A DNA stretch of 57,182 bases from Halorubrum coriense DSM 10284 (GCF_000337035.1 NZ_AOJL01000044.1:1-57182), one strand, 5' to 3'. Positions 8,635-17,634 are shown, numbered from the stretch's first letter. Translations and numbers: made by a program. The notes: generated by a model from the letters alone, not told the origin.

Positions 8635-9468
8635 ATGACCGACTCCGACTGGGGCGACTGGCTGCCGCGCGCGGTCGCGGACGCCGACCCCGACACGGTG
8701 GCGCTGTGGTACCTGGGCTGTAACGGCTTCGCGATCAAGGGGCGCGAGGGGACCGTCCTCTGGATCGACCCGTACGTCGGGACGGGCGACCCGCCGCGGA
8801 CCGTTCGGATGATCCCAGTTCCCTTCGACCCCGAAGACATCGAAGTCGCGGACGCGGTGCTGGCGACGCACGAGCACACGGACCACGTCCACGGGCCCTC
8901 GCAGGCGCCGATCCTCGCCGACACCGACGCCGACCTCGTCGCGCCCGACGACTCGCTCGCGGTCGCGCGCGAGGAGGAGCGCTGGACTGACGAGTACGCC
9001 GTCGACGAGGCGGCGTTCACCGAGGTGACGGAGGGCGACGAGCTTCGGATCGGCGAGTTCACCGTTCACGTCGTCGAGACGCACGACCCGGACGCGACCC
9101 ATCCTGTGGGCTACGTGATCGAACACGACGCCGGGACGGTGTTCCACGCCGGCGACAGCAAGCCCTCGCCGTCGTTCACGGGGCTCGCCGATCGGTTCGA
9201 CATCGACCTCGGGATCCTCGCGTTCGGCTCCGAGGGGACGGTCCCGGACAAAGAGACCGGTGAACCGGTCCGGACCAAGTGGTACAGCGACGAAAACGAG
9301 GTCGCGAGAGCGGCGAACGACCTCGGCCTCGACCGGTTGGTCCCGACCCACTGGGACATGTGGAAGGGCCTGACCGCGGACCCGACCGCGCTCCACGACC
9401 ACGTCCGGAGCTACGCGTCGCCGAACCGGCTGGAGATCGTCGAGATCGGCGACCGAATCGACCTGTAA
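8635..9468 (+). CDS. MBL-fold metallo-hydrolase, UlaG-like
   Basis: A 277-aa metallo-beta-lactamase-fold enzyme. The metal-binding motif THEHTDHVHG is at about residues 78-87, the third-ligand region HAGDSKPSP at about 170, and PTHWDMW near 238 supplies the late histidine. The order and spacing resemble UlaG (L-ascorbate-6-phosphate lactonase) and related archaeal hydrolases rather than RNase J or glyoxalase II. There is no signal peptide. The true substrate is not visible, and no ascorbate or sugar genes are nearby, so the lactonase role should not be transferred. It is monocistronic, with its own promoter and a copy of the 31-bp repeat upstream. Confidence 0.82.
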   Translation: MTDSDWGDWLPRAVADADPDTVALWYLGCNGFAIKGREGTVLWIDPYVGTGDPPRTVRMIPVPFDPEDIEVADAVLATHEHTDHVHGPSQAPILADTDADLVAPDDSLAVAREEERWTDEYAVDEAAFTEVTEGDELRIGEFTVHVVETHDPDATHPVGYVIEHDAGTVFHAGDSKPSPSFTGLADRFDIDLGILAFGSEGTVPDKETGEPVRTKWYSDENEVARAANDLGLDRLVPTHWDMWKGLTADPTALHDHVRSYASPNRLEIVEIGDRIDL

Positions 9469-9532
9469 ACCGCAGTCGAACGCCTGTTTTCACGGCGTTT
9501 CGGTTATCACCCACGAAACGCGGCCCGTGGAA

Positions 9533-9538
9533 TTTAAG
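9533..9538 (+). promoter_or_regulatory. Promoter box for the coiled-coil protein
   Basis: TTTAAG is centred 26 nt before ATG 9562, an ideal leaderless arrangement. Confidence 0.6.
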
Positions 9539-9561
9539 CCCCTGCTCCGGGACGTGCGGAT

Positions 9562-11388
9562 ATGAGTGAACGGACGGCGGAGGCGGCCACGACCGTCGAC
9601 GAGGACGGGATCCGCGTCGAGAAATCCTTCACTGACGACGCGTTCCCCGTGCCCGCGGTGATGTACACCCTCTCCTCACACCGCGAGGACCCCGTACGGG
9701 TGCGCATCGTCGACCGGATCCCGGAGTCGTTCCCGATGGACCGTGTGGGGTTCCACCCGGAGTACGAGAGCGAGAACTGGACCGCGTACAAGGACCACCG
9801 CGTGGAGTTCGAGCGCGTGATAGACCCCGACGAGACCGTCGAGACGGTGTTCGGGATCCGCGACGACGACCCCGACCTCGACGGCTTCCTCGGGACGCCG
9901 GTGATCGAACACGTTCCGGTCGGCGAGGAGATCGAAGACGTCCTCGGGGCGGGCGACACCGACGCCGTGAGAGAGGTCCTCTCCGGCGACCGCGCGACGC
10001 TCCCGGGAATGGCCGAGGGCGACGAGCTCCTGCCGGAAGACCCCGCCGAGGAGCCCGCGACCGACGAGTCGGACGCGGAACCGAGCGACGCGCCGGACGT
10101 CGACGCCGAGCCGGAGGCCGACGATGAGGCCGAGGTCGACGCCGAGCCGGAAGCCGACGCCGAACCCGAGGTCGACGCGCCCGAGCCGCGCGCGGTCGAG
10201 AGCGAGAACATGGCCGCCGTGACGTCTCACGGAGGCGATTCGGCCGTCTCAGCGGTGGAATCGGAGCCAGATGCCGAATCGGATCCGGAGATCGAGCCGG
10301 ATGCCGAATCGCCGACCGAAGACGAACAGTCGAGCGGCGACGATGTCGACGAGCGCGACGAGACGCCCGAAGTCGACGACGCGGAGGCGCCGGACACCGA
10401 CGAGGAGAGCGAAGTCGCCGACGCGGACGAGGCCGACGAGACGCCGAACCTGCCCGGAGAGGGGGGGCTCGCGGCGACGCTGGCGTCCGAGATCCGCTCG
10501 GGCGCCGCCGACGAGGCGGACATCGCGACCATCGAAGAGGCGTTCGACGCCGGCGTCCCGCGCAGCGTCGACGTGCGGATCGCCCGTCTCCAGTCGAGCG
10601 TGGCGGACATCGAGGCGTACGCCGACGCGCTCGCGGAGTTCATCGACGGCGAGGGGACCGCCCGGGAGATCCTCGACGGCATCGACGAGCGCGTCGACGC
10701 CGTCGAGTCCGAGGTCGACGCCCTCGACGACCGGCTCGACACCGCCGACGACGAGCGCGAGGCGATCGAGTCGGACGTCGAGCGAGTGGATTCGGCGGTC
10801 GACTCCGCGACGGAGGCGGTCGACTCGGTCGAAGACCGGGTCGATTCCGTCGAGAGCGACGTGGAGACGGTCGACGCCGACGTGCGCGACGTCGAGGACG
10901 ACGTTCAGGCGGTCAAGACGGACGTCGAGTCGGTCGACGAGAGCGTCGAATCGGTTCGAGACGCCGTCGACGCCGTCGAGGGCGACGTCGGCGACCTCGC
11001 CGCCGACGTCGAGCGGGTCGACGGAGAGGCCGACGCCGTCGCGGAGACGGTCGACGACCTGGGCGACGACGTCGAGACGCTGTACGAGGAGGTCGACAAG
11101 GCGGCCGAACGCGCCGAGGACGCCGAGAAGGCGGCCGAGAGCGCGGACGAACTGGCGGCGGACACCGCGGAGCGCGTCGACGGCGTGGAGTCCGGGCTCG
11201 ACCGCTTCGACGAGGAGTTCGACGACCTGTGGGGCGACCTCGCGGAGGTCGACTCGCGGCTCACCGACATCGAGGACCGCCTCGGCGAGGACCTCGACGA
11301 CGTCGCCGCCGAGATCGACGAGATCAACGACCACCTCGACGAGCTCGACGAGTTCCGGACGCGCCTCAACGAAGCGTTCGGTCCGTAA
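9562..11388 (+). CDS. Acidic coiled-coil protein with a conserved N-terminal domain
   Basis: I do not recognise a named family for this 608-aa protein. Residues 1-125 form a compact, normal-complexity domain (SFTDDAFPVPAVMYTLSSHR, RIVDRIPESFPMDRVGFHPE). About 135-300 is extremely acidic low complexity with E/D/A repeats. From about 303 to 605 the sequence is a long helical coiled coil built of heptads of the type VDxVExD (VESDVETVDADVRDVEDDVQ). No membrane segment or signal peptide is visible, so it should be cytosolic. The architecture suggests a structural or scaffolding protein in which the head binds something and the rod multimerises. It is followed 108 nt downstream by the HisG-like gene on the same strand. 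Confidence 0.8.
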   Translation: MSERTAEAATTVDEDGIRVEKSFTDDAFPVPAVMYTLSSHREDPVRVRIVDRIPESFPMDRVGFHPEYESENWTAYKDHRVEFERVIDPDETVETVFGIRDDDPDLDGFLGTPVIEHVPVGEEIEDVLGAGDTDAVREVLSGDRATLPGMAEGDELLPEDPAEEPATDESDAEPSDAPDVDAEPEADDEAEVDAEPEADAEPEVDAPEPRAVESENMAAVTSHGGDSAVSAVESEPDAESDPEIEPDAESPTEDEQSSGDDVDERDETPEVDDAEAPDTDEESEVADADEADETPNLPGEGGLAATLASEIRSGAADEADIATIEEAFDAGVPRSVDVRIARLQSSVADIEAYADALAEFIDGEGTAREILDGIDERVDAVESEVDALDDRLDTADDEREAIESDVERVDSAVDSATEAVDSVEDRVDSVESDVETVDADVRDVEDDVQAVKTDVESVDESVESVRDAVDAVEGDVGDLAADVERVDGEADAVAETVDDLGDDVETLYEEVDKAAERAEDAEKAAESADELAADTAERVDGVESGLDRFDEEFDDLWGDLAEVDSRLTDIEDRLGEDLDDVAAEIDEINDHLDELDEFRTRLNEAFGP

Positions 11389-11496
11389 GCCGACGCGTTC
11401 GAGCACCGATCGACCGTCCTATCGCTTCGCCGACGGTCCGCGCCCGTCCGTGGAGAAAACGCAACCCGTTTCAGGTGTGCGGCCGCAGATAGCGCA

Positions 11497-12402
11497 ATGA
11501 CAGACCCGGTTCCGGTCGCCGTCCCCCGCAAAGGACGCCCGCTCGAAGCGGTCTTAGAGCGGTTCGCGGCCGTGACTGACGGCGAGCGTCTCGACCGGCT
11601 CGCGGACGACGTGAGCAACACGCTCCGGTACGAGAAGGCCGTCACGAAGGGGTCGGTAGAGGCCGACGAGGGGCCCTACGAGCGGCTGGCCGAGTACTCC
11701 GACCCCGCGACTCCGGCGGAGCCGGAGTTCACGCTGCTGCGCGACGACAGAGACGGGAAGCCCCGCCGGATCGTCTTCGACGCCGCTACGGTCGAGTTGG
11801 GCGACGTGACGGTCAAACTCGTCGGCCGCGAGGAGCCGTTTCGGGCGCTGCGAACCCACGAGTTCGCGCTCGGATTCGACTCCGCGGACCTCGTTCTGGA
11901 GGAAGTGGTCGAGATCAGAGAGAGCGGGCTCGGCACCATCGCCGACATCAACGACCGCATCGACCCGGTCGACACCGACGTGCGGGTCGTGACCGGACTC
12001 GGCGATACGGTGTACCACACCCTGATGGGGCGCCAAGACCGTCGAGACCCGAACACGACGTTCGACCGCGAGTATCTCACCGACTACGAGGGGCCGCTGT
12101 GTATCTCGCCGCGGTACGAGCGCCTCGTCACGGCGGTGTTGGGGACCGACGCGCTCGACGGCGTGGAGTTCGTCTACCCGGACGCACACGAGGAGGAGGA
12201 GGGCGCAATCGCCCGGTTCGGCCTCGGGGTGTACCTCACCGTCACCGGGTCGACGGCCCGGGAACACGGCCTCTCCGTCGGCGAACACCTGTTCCCGAGC
12301 GAGACGGTCCTGATGCGTAACGCGGCCGAGACGGAGGAGTCCGTCTCCCGCGTCCTCCGAGCGCTCGAACGCGAGGCGGCCGACTCGGAGATCCGCGTCT
12401 GA
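11497..12402 (+). CDS. Uncharacterised haloarchaeal protein, HisG-like periplasmic-binding fold (tentative)
   Basis: A 301-aa protein without membrane segments. Its beginning, VAVPRKGRPLEAVLERF, resembles the start of ATP phosphoribosyltransferase HisG (IAVPNKGRL...), and FALGFDSADLVLEEVVEIRESG (written here in part) resembles the HisG region around the ITG and DIVETG motifs. Other parts (VTGLGDTVYHTLMG, EREYLTDYEGPLCISPRYE-like text) do not match HisG. I infer a relative that reuses the fold; it is unlikely to be the histidine-pathway enzyme, because no his genes are near and the PRPP-loop is not evident. It sits directly after the coiled-coil gene and the two may be co-transcribed. Confidence 0.75.
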   Translation: MTDPVPVAVPRKGRPLEAVLERFAAVTDGERLDRLADDVSNTLRYEKAVTKGSVEADEGPYERLAEYSDPATPAEPEFTLLRDDRDGKPRRIVFDAATVELGDVTVKLVGREEPFRALRTHEFALGFDSADLVLEEVVEIRESGLGTIADINDRIDPVDTDVRVVTGLGDTVYHTLMGRQDRRDPNTTFDREYLTDYEGPLCISPRYERLVTAVLGTDALDGVEFVYPDAHEEEEGAIARFGLGVYLTVTGSTAREHGLSVGEHLFPSETVLMRNAAETEESVSRVLRALEREAADSEIRV

Positions 12403-12548
12403 CCCCGCGGTAGTCGAGACTGATCCGCTCGATACACGGGCGACAGAACAGCGCGATCGTCGAGAGCCCGTAATAAATCACCCGTCAGAGCGCCGCTCCT
12501 CCACCGGGTACGGGGGGACGAGCTCGCGAGGGGACGTTGAAGCGCCAC

Positions 12549-13877
12549 TCACTCCGTGACCTCCGACCGGTCCGGTTGCGGACCTCGCTCCCGGGAACCG
12601 TTCACAACCGTCTTCTCCGGGAGTTCCTTCCGTCGTCGCGGCGGTCGGGTGAGCAATCGCTGTAGCACCGTCTCGTCGTCCGGGTCCGATTTCTCGATCA
12701 CCTCGTACTCGACGAGGACGTCGCCGTCATCGGCCGCGGAGAGCCGGAAGTAGTTGAGCTGGTAGGCGGCGTAGTAGACCGGTGGGAGAACCCCGAGCAG
12801 CGGGTCGACTCGGCGGAGGCGTTTCAGCCACGTTCCGGTGTTGACGACGAGTCGCTCGTCGATTTCGGTCACCGACGGACGGTGCGTGTGCCCGTACACG
12901 TACACGGCGACCCGCGGTTCCGACGCGAACACGTCTCTGGCCCTGTCGAGGTATTTCTCGACGGGCTCCCGTTCGGTCGACGGCCGGACGAGTCCGAACC
13001 GCCTGAGCGTCCTGCGGGCATCCCACACGAATACGGCGAGTGGGACGGAGATCGCCAGTATCAGGACGATCATGACCAGATTTCCGGCGAGCACGAGTTC
13101 GACCAGTCGCCCGGCCGGCCCGAAGGAGCCGAGTAGTTCCTCGACCAGTGTGAGCGGCAGCGACCACACGTCGAACCAGTCGAGCGCGAATATCGCGACG
13201 TACAGCACACCGATGTTGAACAGGAGGAAGAACGGAACGACCGAGAACCGGAGCCACGAACTCATCTCCCGGTAGAAGTAGTTCGAGACCAGCCACTCGG
13301 GGATCTCGGTCATCGGCGTCACGGCCTGAATGTCCTTCAGCCAGTTGTACTTTCCACGGTCGGAGAGCTGTCCCGCGCGACTCGTTATCTGTCGGTTCAC
13401 GAAGTAGCCCGGGGGGTTCGCGTACGGATTCCCGAAGTCCGGAGTCCGGTTGTTCGGGTCCTCTTGCATGCCGTGTTCGACGTGGACGAGCGAGTCACCG
13501 ACCGTCCGTTCGATAGACACCTCCTGCTCCAGCGTGACGTTGTACTCCGCCAGTCGATCAACGTACTCCGGGTAGGCGGCGAGCTCGTAGTCGTGGTTCC
13601 CCGGGATGAGCGTGATCGAGACCGCTCGGCCGGTCGCTTCGAGCTGCTCGAACAGTTCGGGGTAGCGGTCGAGGAGCGCGTCGAACTTCGCCGGCCCCTC
13701 GACCTCGGTGAACTCCCAGAGCCCGAACGCGTCGCCGTTGATTATCAGTTCGGCGTCCTCGTCGCGCTCTTCGAGGTCCCCGAGAAATGCGAGCAGTTCG
13801 TCGAGAAAGTCCACCTGCCGGAGCTGCTCGTCCCCGCCGACGTGGAGGTCGCTGATGAAGTAGTACACGTCGGCCAT
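12549..13877 (-). CDS. Membrane-anchored metallophosphoesterase, LpxH-like
   Basis: A 442-aa calcineurin-like phosphoesterase. Metal-binding motifs in order: SDLHVGGD (D10, H12), NGDAFGLWEF (about 47-56), PGNHDYE (about 92) and YGHTHRPS (about 329), with VNTGTW after it. Between the third and last motifs are two hydrophobic segments, about 213-235 (PFFLLFNIGVLYVAIFAL) and 262-285 (LVLAGNLVMIVLILAISVPL), so the catalytic domain is split by a membrane hairpin. Related bacterial enzymes cleave UDP-diacylglucosamine, but archaea lack lipid A, so another nucleotide-lipid or phosphodiester is likely. The C-terminal tail is basic and hydrophilic. It converges with the HisG-like gene. Confidence 0.85.
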   Translation of the reverse strand: MADVYYFISDLHVGGDEQLRQVDFLDELLAFLGDLEERDEDAELIINGDAFGLWEFTEVEGPAKFDALLDRYPELFEQLEATGRAVSITLIPGNHDYELAAYPEYVDRLAEYNVTLEQEVSIERTVGDSLVHVEHGMQEDPNNRTPDFGNPYANPPGYFVNRQITSRAGQLSDRGKYNWLKDIQAVTPMTEIPEWLVSNYFYREMSSWLRFSVVPFFLLFNIGVLYVAIFALDWFDVWSLPLTLVEELLGSFGPAGRLVELVLAGNLVMIVLILAISVPLAVFVWDARRTLRRFGLVRPSTEREPVEKYLDRARDVFASEPRVAVYVYGHTHRPSVTEIDERLVVNTGTWLKRLRRVDPLLGVLPPVYYAAYQLNYFRLSAADDGDVLVEYEVIEKSDPDDETVLQRLLTRPPRRRKELPEKTVVNGSRERGPQPDRSEVTE

Positions 13878-14416
13878 ATCGCTACTCGCTGTCCGGGGTT
13901 CCGGAGTTCCGGCCCCTCGATTCGATCTGGTCGGTTACGGTCCGCGTCTCTCCGGCGCGTCGAACGACCGCTCGCGTCGGTTCCGACCGCAGTGTGGCCG
14001 CCGGACACCGACCATCGAGGTGGACGACATCGTGACGGCGATGCGGCCGGTGACGTCCTCGGAGACAACGGTCTCGCGTCCCCGTCGCGCCGAAGGTCGA
14101 TCTCCCGAACGTACACATACCAGCGACTGAATCGTGTCGGACATAGTTATTACCGCGTTACACGGGCGGTGATCGAACCGCCGGTGAGAAAGGTCGGCAT
14201 AGACGAGCGGGCGTCCGAGGAGCCCGCACCGAAACGAACACACGACCGGATACTCTTTGCTCTCCGAGCCGGTGCTCCCCCTTGACGACGTTCCGAGACC
14301 ACGGAGACCGGCTCGATTCCCCCCTCGTGTCCTCCCGTGGGACGCGCGGAGGGGTAAGCAAGTCTTTCGTTCGAATGCCTGTTCCTAACTAACTCCCTGG
14401 CAAGGGTAGCGTCGGT
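13878..14416. other. 539-bp divergent intergenic region
   Basis: No convincing gene. It separates the metallophosphoesterase (minus) from the DUF1269 gene (plus). Reading frames here are Arg-rich and have no family character. A TAATAAC box near 14152 (minus strand) could start a leader of roughly 240 nt for the phosphoesterase. The plus-strand promoter box is listed separately. Confidence 0.6.
14384..14392 (+). promoter_or_regulatory. Promoter box for the DUF1269 gene
   Basis: CCTAACTAA is centred about 28 nt before ATG 14417, in a locally A/T-rich patch; leaderless spacing. Confidence 0.4.
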
Positions 14417-14920
14417 ATGAGTTCACTCGTTGTACTCAGATTCGGCGACATGGACGGTGCTGAAGCCATGCGCGACAGGATGTACGGCCTCCAGAAGCGG
14501 GAACTGGTCAAGATCGAGGACGCAGCGGTCGTCGTCCGGAACGAGAAAGGGCGTGCGAAGGTCAAACAGGCGCACAGCCTCGTCGGTGCGGGCGCGCTTG
14601 GCGGTGCCTTCTGGGGCATGCTCATCGGGTTGTTGTTCTTCGCTCCGTGGCTCGGGCTGCTGGCCGGCGCCGCCGGCGGCGCGCTCTCCGGAAAACTCGG
14701 CGACATCGGCGTCGACGACGATTTCATCGACGAAGTTCGGGACGCGATCGAGCCCGGAAACTCCGCCCTGTTCCTGCTGGCCCGCGAGGGAAACACCGAC
14801 CGCATCAAAGAGGAGCTGTCTGACTTCGAGTACGACTTCGAGATCATCGACACGAACCTCGACCCGGAAGACGAGAGGAACCTCCGCGAGACCTTCGCCG
14901 CGGAGGAAGTGGCCGGGTAA
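14417..14920 (+). CDS. DUF1269 domain-containing membrane protein
   Basis: A 167-aa protein. The N-terminal ferredoxin-like part (LVVLRFGDMDGAEAMRDRM) is followed by KVKQAHSLVGAGALGGAFWG, a glycine-rich stretch and a hydrophobic hairpin (about 56-98, LLFFAPWLGLLAGAAGGALSG), then a C-terminal half that resembles the first (ALFLLAREGNTDRIKEELSDF). This layout and the GxxxG-rich core are typical of the DUF1269 family, often general-stress-related in bacteria; molecular function is unknown. It has its own promoter, and the MFS gene 298 bp downstream is on the same strand. Confidence 0.85.
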   Translation: MSSLVVLRFGDMDGAEAMRDRMYGLQKRELVKIEDAAVVVRNEKGRAKVKQAHSLVGAGALGGAFWGMLIGLLFFAPWLGLLAGAAGGALSGKLGDIGVDDDFIDEVRDAIEPGNSALFLLAREGNTDRIKEELSDFEYDFEIIDTNLDPEDERNLRETFAAEEVAG

Positions 14921-15218
14921 CCCACTGACGCGCAGCACCGTCGCAGGTCGAGTCTCCGGGCGGGGACCGATTCCGTTCCGCCGTCTCGACCGATCGCACG
15001 ATCGACACTCCGACTCATATGCCTCCAACCGCTTCGTCGGTCCTCAAGAGAACCCGCTCGCTCACCCTCGCCACCATCGACGACCGCGTTACCGCACGGT
15101 GTACTAGGCCCGTCGTCGCCCGCGTCGAACGTGTCGACGTACGGCGGGCCCGCAGCCAAGAGGCGGGTCGACGGCGGAACCGTCTGCGCGAGCGAGCGAT
15201 CTCGCTTAGAACGTCCCA

Positions 15219-16877
15219 ATGAGCACCGGAAAGAGCGGACCCCGGGACGGAGTCGACGCCCCAAAACAAAAGCAGGGGACGCTGGCATACTGGGGGCCCG
15301 CCATCGCGGTGAGCCTGTCGATGTTTATCGCGGTCATCGATTCGACCCTGATGAACGTCGCGATCCCCGCTATCGTGTCGGACCTAGACACCACCGTCTC
15401 CGTCGTCCAGGGGGCGATCGCGGTCTACTCGCTCGTGATGGCGGCGCTGATGCTTCCCGGTGGGAAGCTCCCGTCGATCTACGGCGTTCGGCGGCTCATG
15501 CAGGGAACGCTCGTCGTCTACGCCGCCGGGACGCTGCTGGCAGCCGTCAGCTGGAGCCCCGCCGTCCTGTACTTCGGCTGGTCCCTCGTCGAGGGCGCTG
15601 CGGCCGCCGTGTTGATGCCCCTGACCTTCACGGTGCTCATCGTCACCTACGACGGGAGAGACCGCGCGAGGGCCCTCGGGGTGCTGGCGGGCGTGAGCGC
15701 GGCGGGCGCGGCCGTCGGGCCGATCTTCGGTGGGGCGTTGACGACGTTCGCGAGCTGGCGGTGGGGGTTCGCCCTCGAGGCGGTCGTCGTCGCCGTCGCG
15801 CTAGTGTTCGTTCGCTACGTGAGTGCCGCCCCGCTGACGTCCGACCCCGACTCGCTCGACGTTGGAGGGACCGTCCTCTCCATCGTCGGCGCGACGTCGC
15901 TCGTCGTCGGCTTCCTCCTCGCCGGCAGGTTCGGATGGCTGGTCGCGACGCGTCCGTTCGTCGCCTTCGGCGTCCGGTTCAATCCCTTCGGGACGTCGCC
16001 GGCGCTGTGGACCGTCGGCCTTGGGCTGCTCGCGTTCGCCGCGTTCGTCCAGTACGAGTACCGCCTCGAGCGGGCCGGCCACTCGCCGCTCGTCCCGATG
16101 GGAATGCTCTCGAACCGCACCTTCACCGCCGGATCGCTTACCTTCGGCGCCCGGGCGCTCGTCATGGCCGGGTTCATCTTCGTCATCCCGGTGTACCTCC
16201 AGTCCGGCCTCGGCTACACCGCCTTCGAGGCGGGGGTCGCGATGCTCCCGTTCTCCGTCGGGACGCTCCTCGTCTCGACGTTCACCACCGGCTGGCGCGC
16301 GTACGTGGCTCCGAAGACCCTCGTCCAAGTCGGGGCCGTGCTGGTCGGCGTCGGCCTCTTGTTGCTGTTCCGGGACACGAACCCGGACCAGACGGTGCGA
16401 AGTATGGCCGTCCCGATGGCGGTCGTCGGCGTCGGTATCGGGCTGATGACGCCTCAGCTCGTCAACTCGACGCTGTCGGCGGTCCCCCAGGCGAACTCCT
16501 CGGAGGCCTCGGGCGTCATGAACGCGGCCGGGATGCTCGCGTACGCGCTCGGGACGGCCATCGTCGGAGCCTTCCTGCTCGGGGAGTTCTACCGCGGCGT
16601 GATAGACGGCACGTTCCGAGCGACCGGCGCCGCAGTGTCGATACCCCGACGCGACGAACTCGCCCGGGCGCTACAACGGGCCGCAGAGACAGCGACGGAG
16701 CCGACCCGACAGGCGTTCCTCGCCGGGTTGACCCCCGCGGAGCAGGCGCTGCTCGAAGAGATCTTCGAGGCCGCGTTCGTCGGCGCCCAGCGCGCGACGT
16801 TGCTACTCCTAGCCGTGTTCGCGGGGCTTACCCTCCTCATTTCGGCGTTCTTGCCGCGTAACCCCGAGAATCCGTGA
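15219..16877 (+). CDS. MFS transporter, DHA2 (EmrB/QacA) family
   Basis: A 552-aa multidrug-type exporter with about 14 hydrophobic segments. TM1 reads AVSLSMFIAVIDSTLMNVAI (about 26-45), containing the D-S-T-x-x-N-V-A-I motif D1 characteristic of the DHA2 family. LPGGKLPSIYGVRR (about 81-94) corresponds to the TM2-TM3 motif A, in a variant form. GVSAAGAAVGPIFGGAL (about 161-177) is the antiporter motif C. A long hydrophilic loop of about 60 residues rich in Arg/Glu/Ala lies before the last TM. It probably exports hydrophobic compounds using the H+ or Na+ gradient. No TetR-type regulator is adjacent. The ATG at 15219 follows a 298-bp gap without a clear gene. Confidence 0.93.
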   Translation: MSTGKSGPRDGVDAPKQKQGTLAYWGPAIAVSLSMFIAVIDSTLMNVAIPAIVSDLDTTVSVVQGAIAVYSLVMAALMLPGGKLPSIYGVRRLMQGTLVVYAAGTLLAAVSWSPAVLYFGWSLVEGAAAAVLMPLTFTVLIVTYDGRDRARALGVLAGVSAAGAAVGPIFGGALTTFASWRWGFALEAVVVAVALVFVRYVSAAPLTSDPDSLDVGGTVLSIVGATSLVVGFLLAGRFGWLVATRPFVAFGVRFNPFGTSPALWTVGLGLLAFAAFVQYEYRLERAGHSPLVPMGMLSNRTFTAGSLTFGARALVMAGFIFVIPVYLQSGLGYTAFEAGVAMLPFSVGTLLVSTFTTGWRAYVAPKTLVQVGAVLVGVGLLLLFRDTNPDQTVRSMAVPMAVVGVGIGLMTPQLVNSTLSAVPQANSSEASGVMNAAGMLAYALGTAIVGAFLLGEFYRGVIDGTFRATGAAVSIPRRDELARALQRAAETATEPTRQAFLAGLTPAEQALLEEIFEAAFVGAQRATLLLLAVFAGLTLLISAFLPRNPENP

Positions 16878-17270
16878 AACGTCGATCGCCCGTACGCTGT
16901 CAATTGCCTAGCGCCGTCGGCGTTATCAAGTAAGCCGTGCGTTACCGCTGTAGCAACTGCCAGTGACCGACTCTCAGCCGTGCGTTCCGCCTCTCCCGTA
17001 GATGCTGCTGCGACCGGAGACTCACTGAGGGCTGCTTCGGCACACCCCCTGTGGGTTCGCCGCACTAGCACCGGGTATCGGTCGAAGTCGCTCGCGCGAT
17101 CACGGCCAGCAGTATGACTCGATCAGGAGCGGTCGTGAGGACCGCCGGAGCGGCCTTCGTTCGGTTACGCATCGGATAGACCCTCTCGACGTCGATAGTG
17201 TCTCTCTTCGATTCGGCACCGCGGGACTGAATCGGTCGGTGGGTGTCGCTTCTTCCGGACGCCGGCGACG

Positions 17271-17289
17271 ATATCGCGACATGCGATAT
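17271..17289. repeat. Inverted repeat ATATCGC-5-GCGATAT
   Basis: Perfect 7-bp arms separated by GACAT. The arm sequence shares TATCGC with the 31-bp repeated element. It may be a protein-binding or recombination site; nothing else in the region explains it. Confidence 0.4.
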
Positions 17290-17517
17290 ACGTGTCCGCA
17301 CGTCGAGGGACGAGGCCGTTTAATTCGCGTTCGGTGGTCTGCGACTCGTCACCGAGTACGCGATCCGCGGTGTTCGGGAGATCGATTCAAGCCACGCGAG
17401 ACATCGGCTCGGTCACAGCCCAGTTCTCGTCGGCTGCCCCCGCCCGCTTCTCGACCGATGTGAAGTGCGTGCGCGACATCGGACGCATCCGCGGAGCCGC
17501 TTCGTGTATACGATATT

Positions 17518-17527
17518 GTAGTACTAC
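17518..17527. repeat. 10-bp palindrome GTAGTACTAC
   Basis: A perfect palindrome in the A/T-richer part upstream of the recombinase operon. It is short enough to arise by chance; listed because it is one of four palindromes in about 400 bp. Confidence 0.3.
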
Positions 17528-17599
17528 TCTGTCTGCTTTGTAGCGCCTCAAATACGGATATTAAATTGAACGCGCCCAGTTAGAGGGCCTACGCTAGAA

Positions 17600-17615
17600 G
17601 ATAAGTGACCTTATC
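17600..17615. promoter_or_regulatory. Operator-like palindrome GATAAG-4-CTTATC
   Basis: Perfect 6-bp arms with spacer TGAC, centred about 60 nt before ATG 17668 and just upstream of the TATA-like box at 17627. The position suits an upstream regulator site for the DUF5805-like/recombinase operon. Confidence 0.5.
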
Positions 17616-17626
17616 CGGAAATCTGG

Positions 17627-17634
17627 GATATATT
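17627..17634 (+). promoter_or_regulatory. TATA-like box of the DUF5805-like/recombinase operon
   Basis: GATATATT is the best A/T box before ATG 17668. A start of transcription 26-28 nt downstream would fall near 17657, giving a leader of about 10 nt and placing the 17644-17663 palindrome over the start site. Confidence 0.5.

Larger units (their letters stand above)
16878..17626. other. ~750-bp noncoding region, palindrome-rich at its right end
   Basis: No credible gene on either strand; minus-strand frames are low-complexity and do not resemble proteins. GC falls towards the right end (for example AAATACGGATATTAAATTG near 17550). It contains inverted repeats listed separately and ends at the promoter of the DUF5805-like/recombinase operon. 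A decayed mobile element is possible, but I see no transposase or terminal repeats. Confidence 0.55.

Noticed and set aside
6100-9402. 1100-codon minus-strand open frame
   Set aside because: Only 6100-7554 is the permease; the remainder is the reverse of the TrkA-like and UlaG-like genes, kept open by high GC.
13882-14118. 78-codon minus-strand frame ending 4 nt before the metallophosphoesterase
   Set aside because: Arg/Thr/Ser-rich composition without family features; the position is suggestive, but the acidic halophile signature is lacking.
15019-15222. 67-codon plus-strand frame whose TGA overlaps the MFS start
   Set aside because: Strongly Arg-rich composition, no promoter box at its start and no recognisable motif; overlap is likely chance.
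16589-17301. Minus-strand frames that might be a transposase remnant
   Set aside because: They overlap the MFS gene or have low-complexity Ala/Thr/Arg sequence; no DDE residues or terminal repeats are visible.
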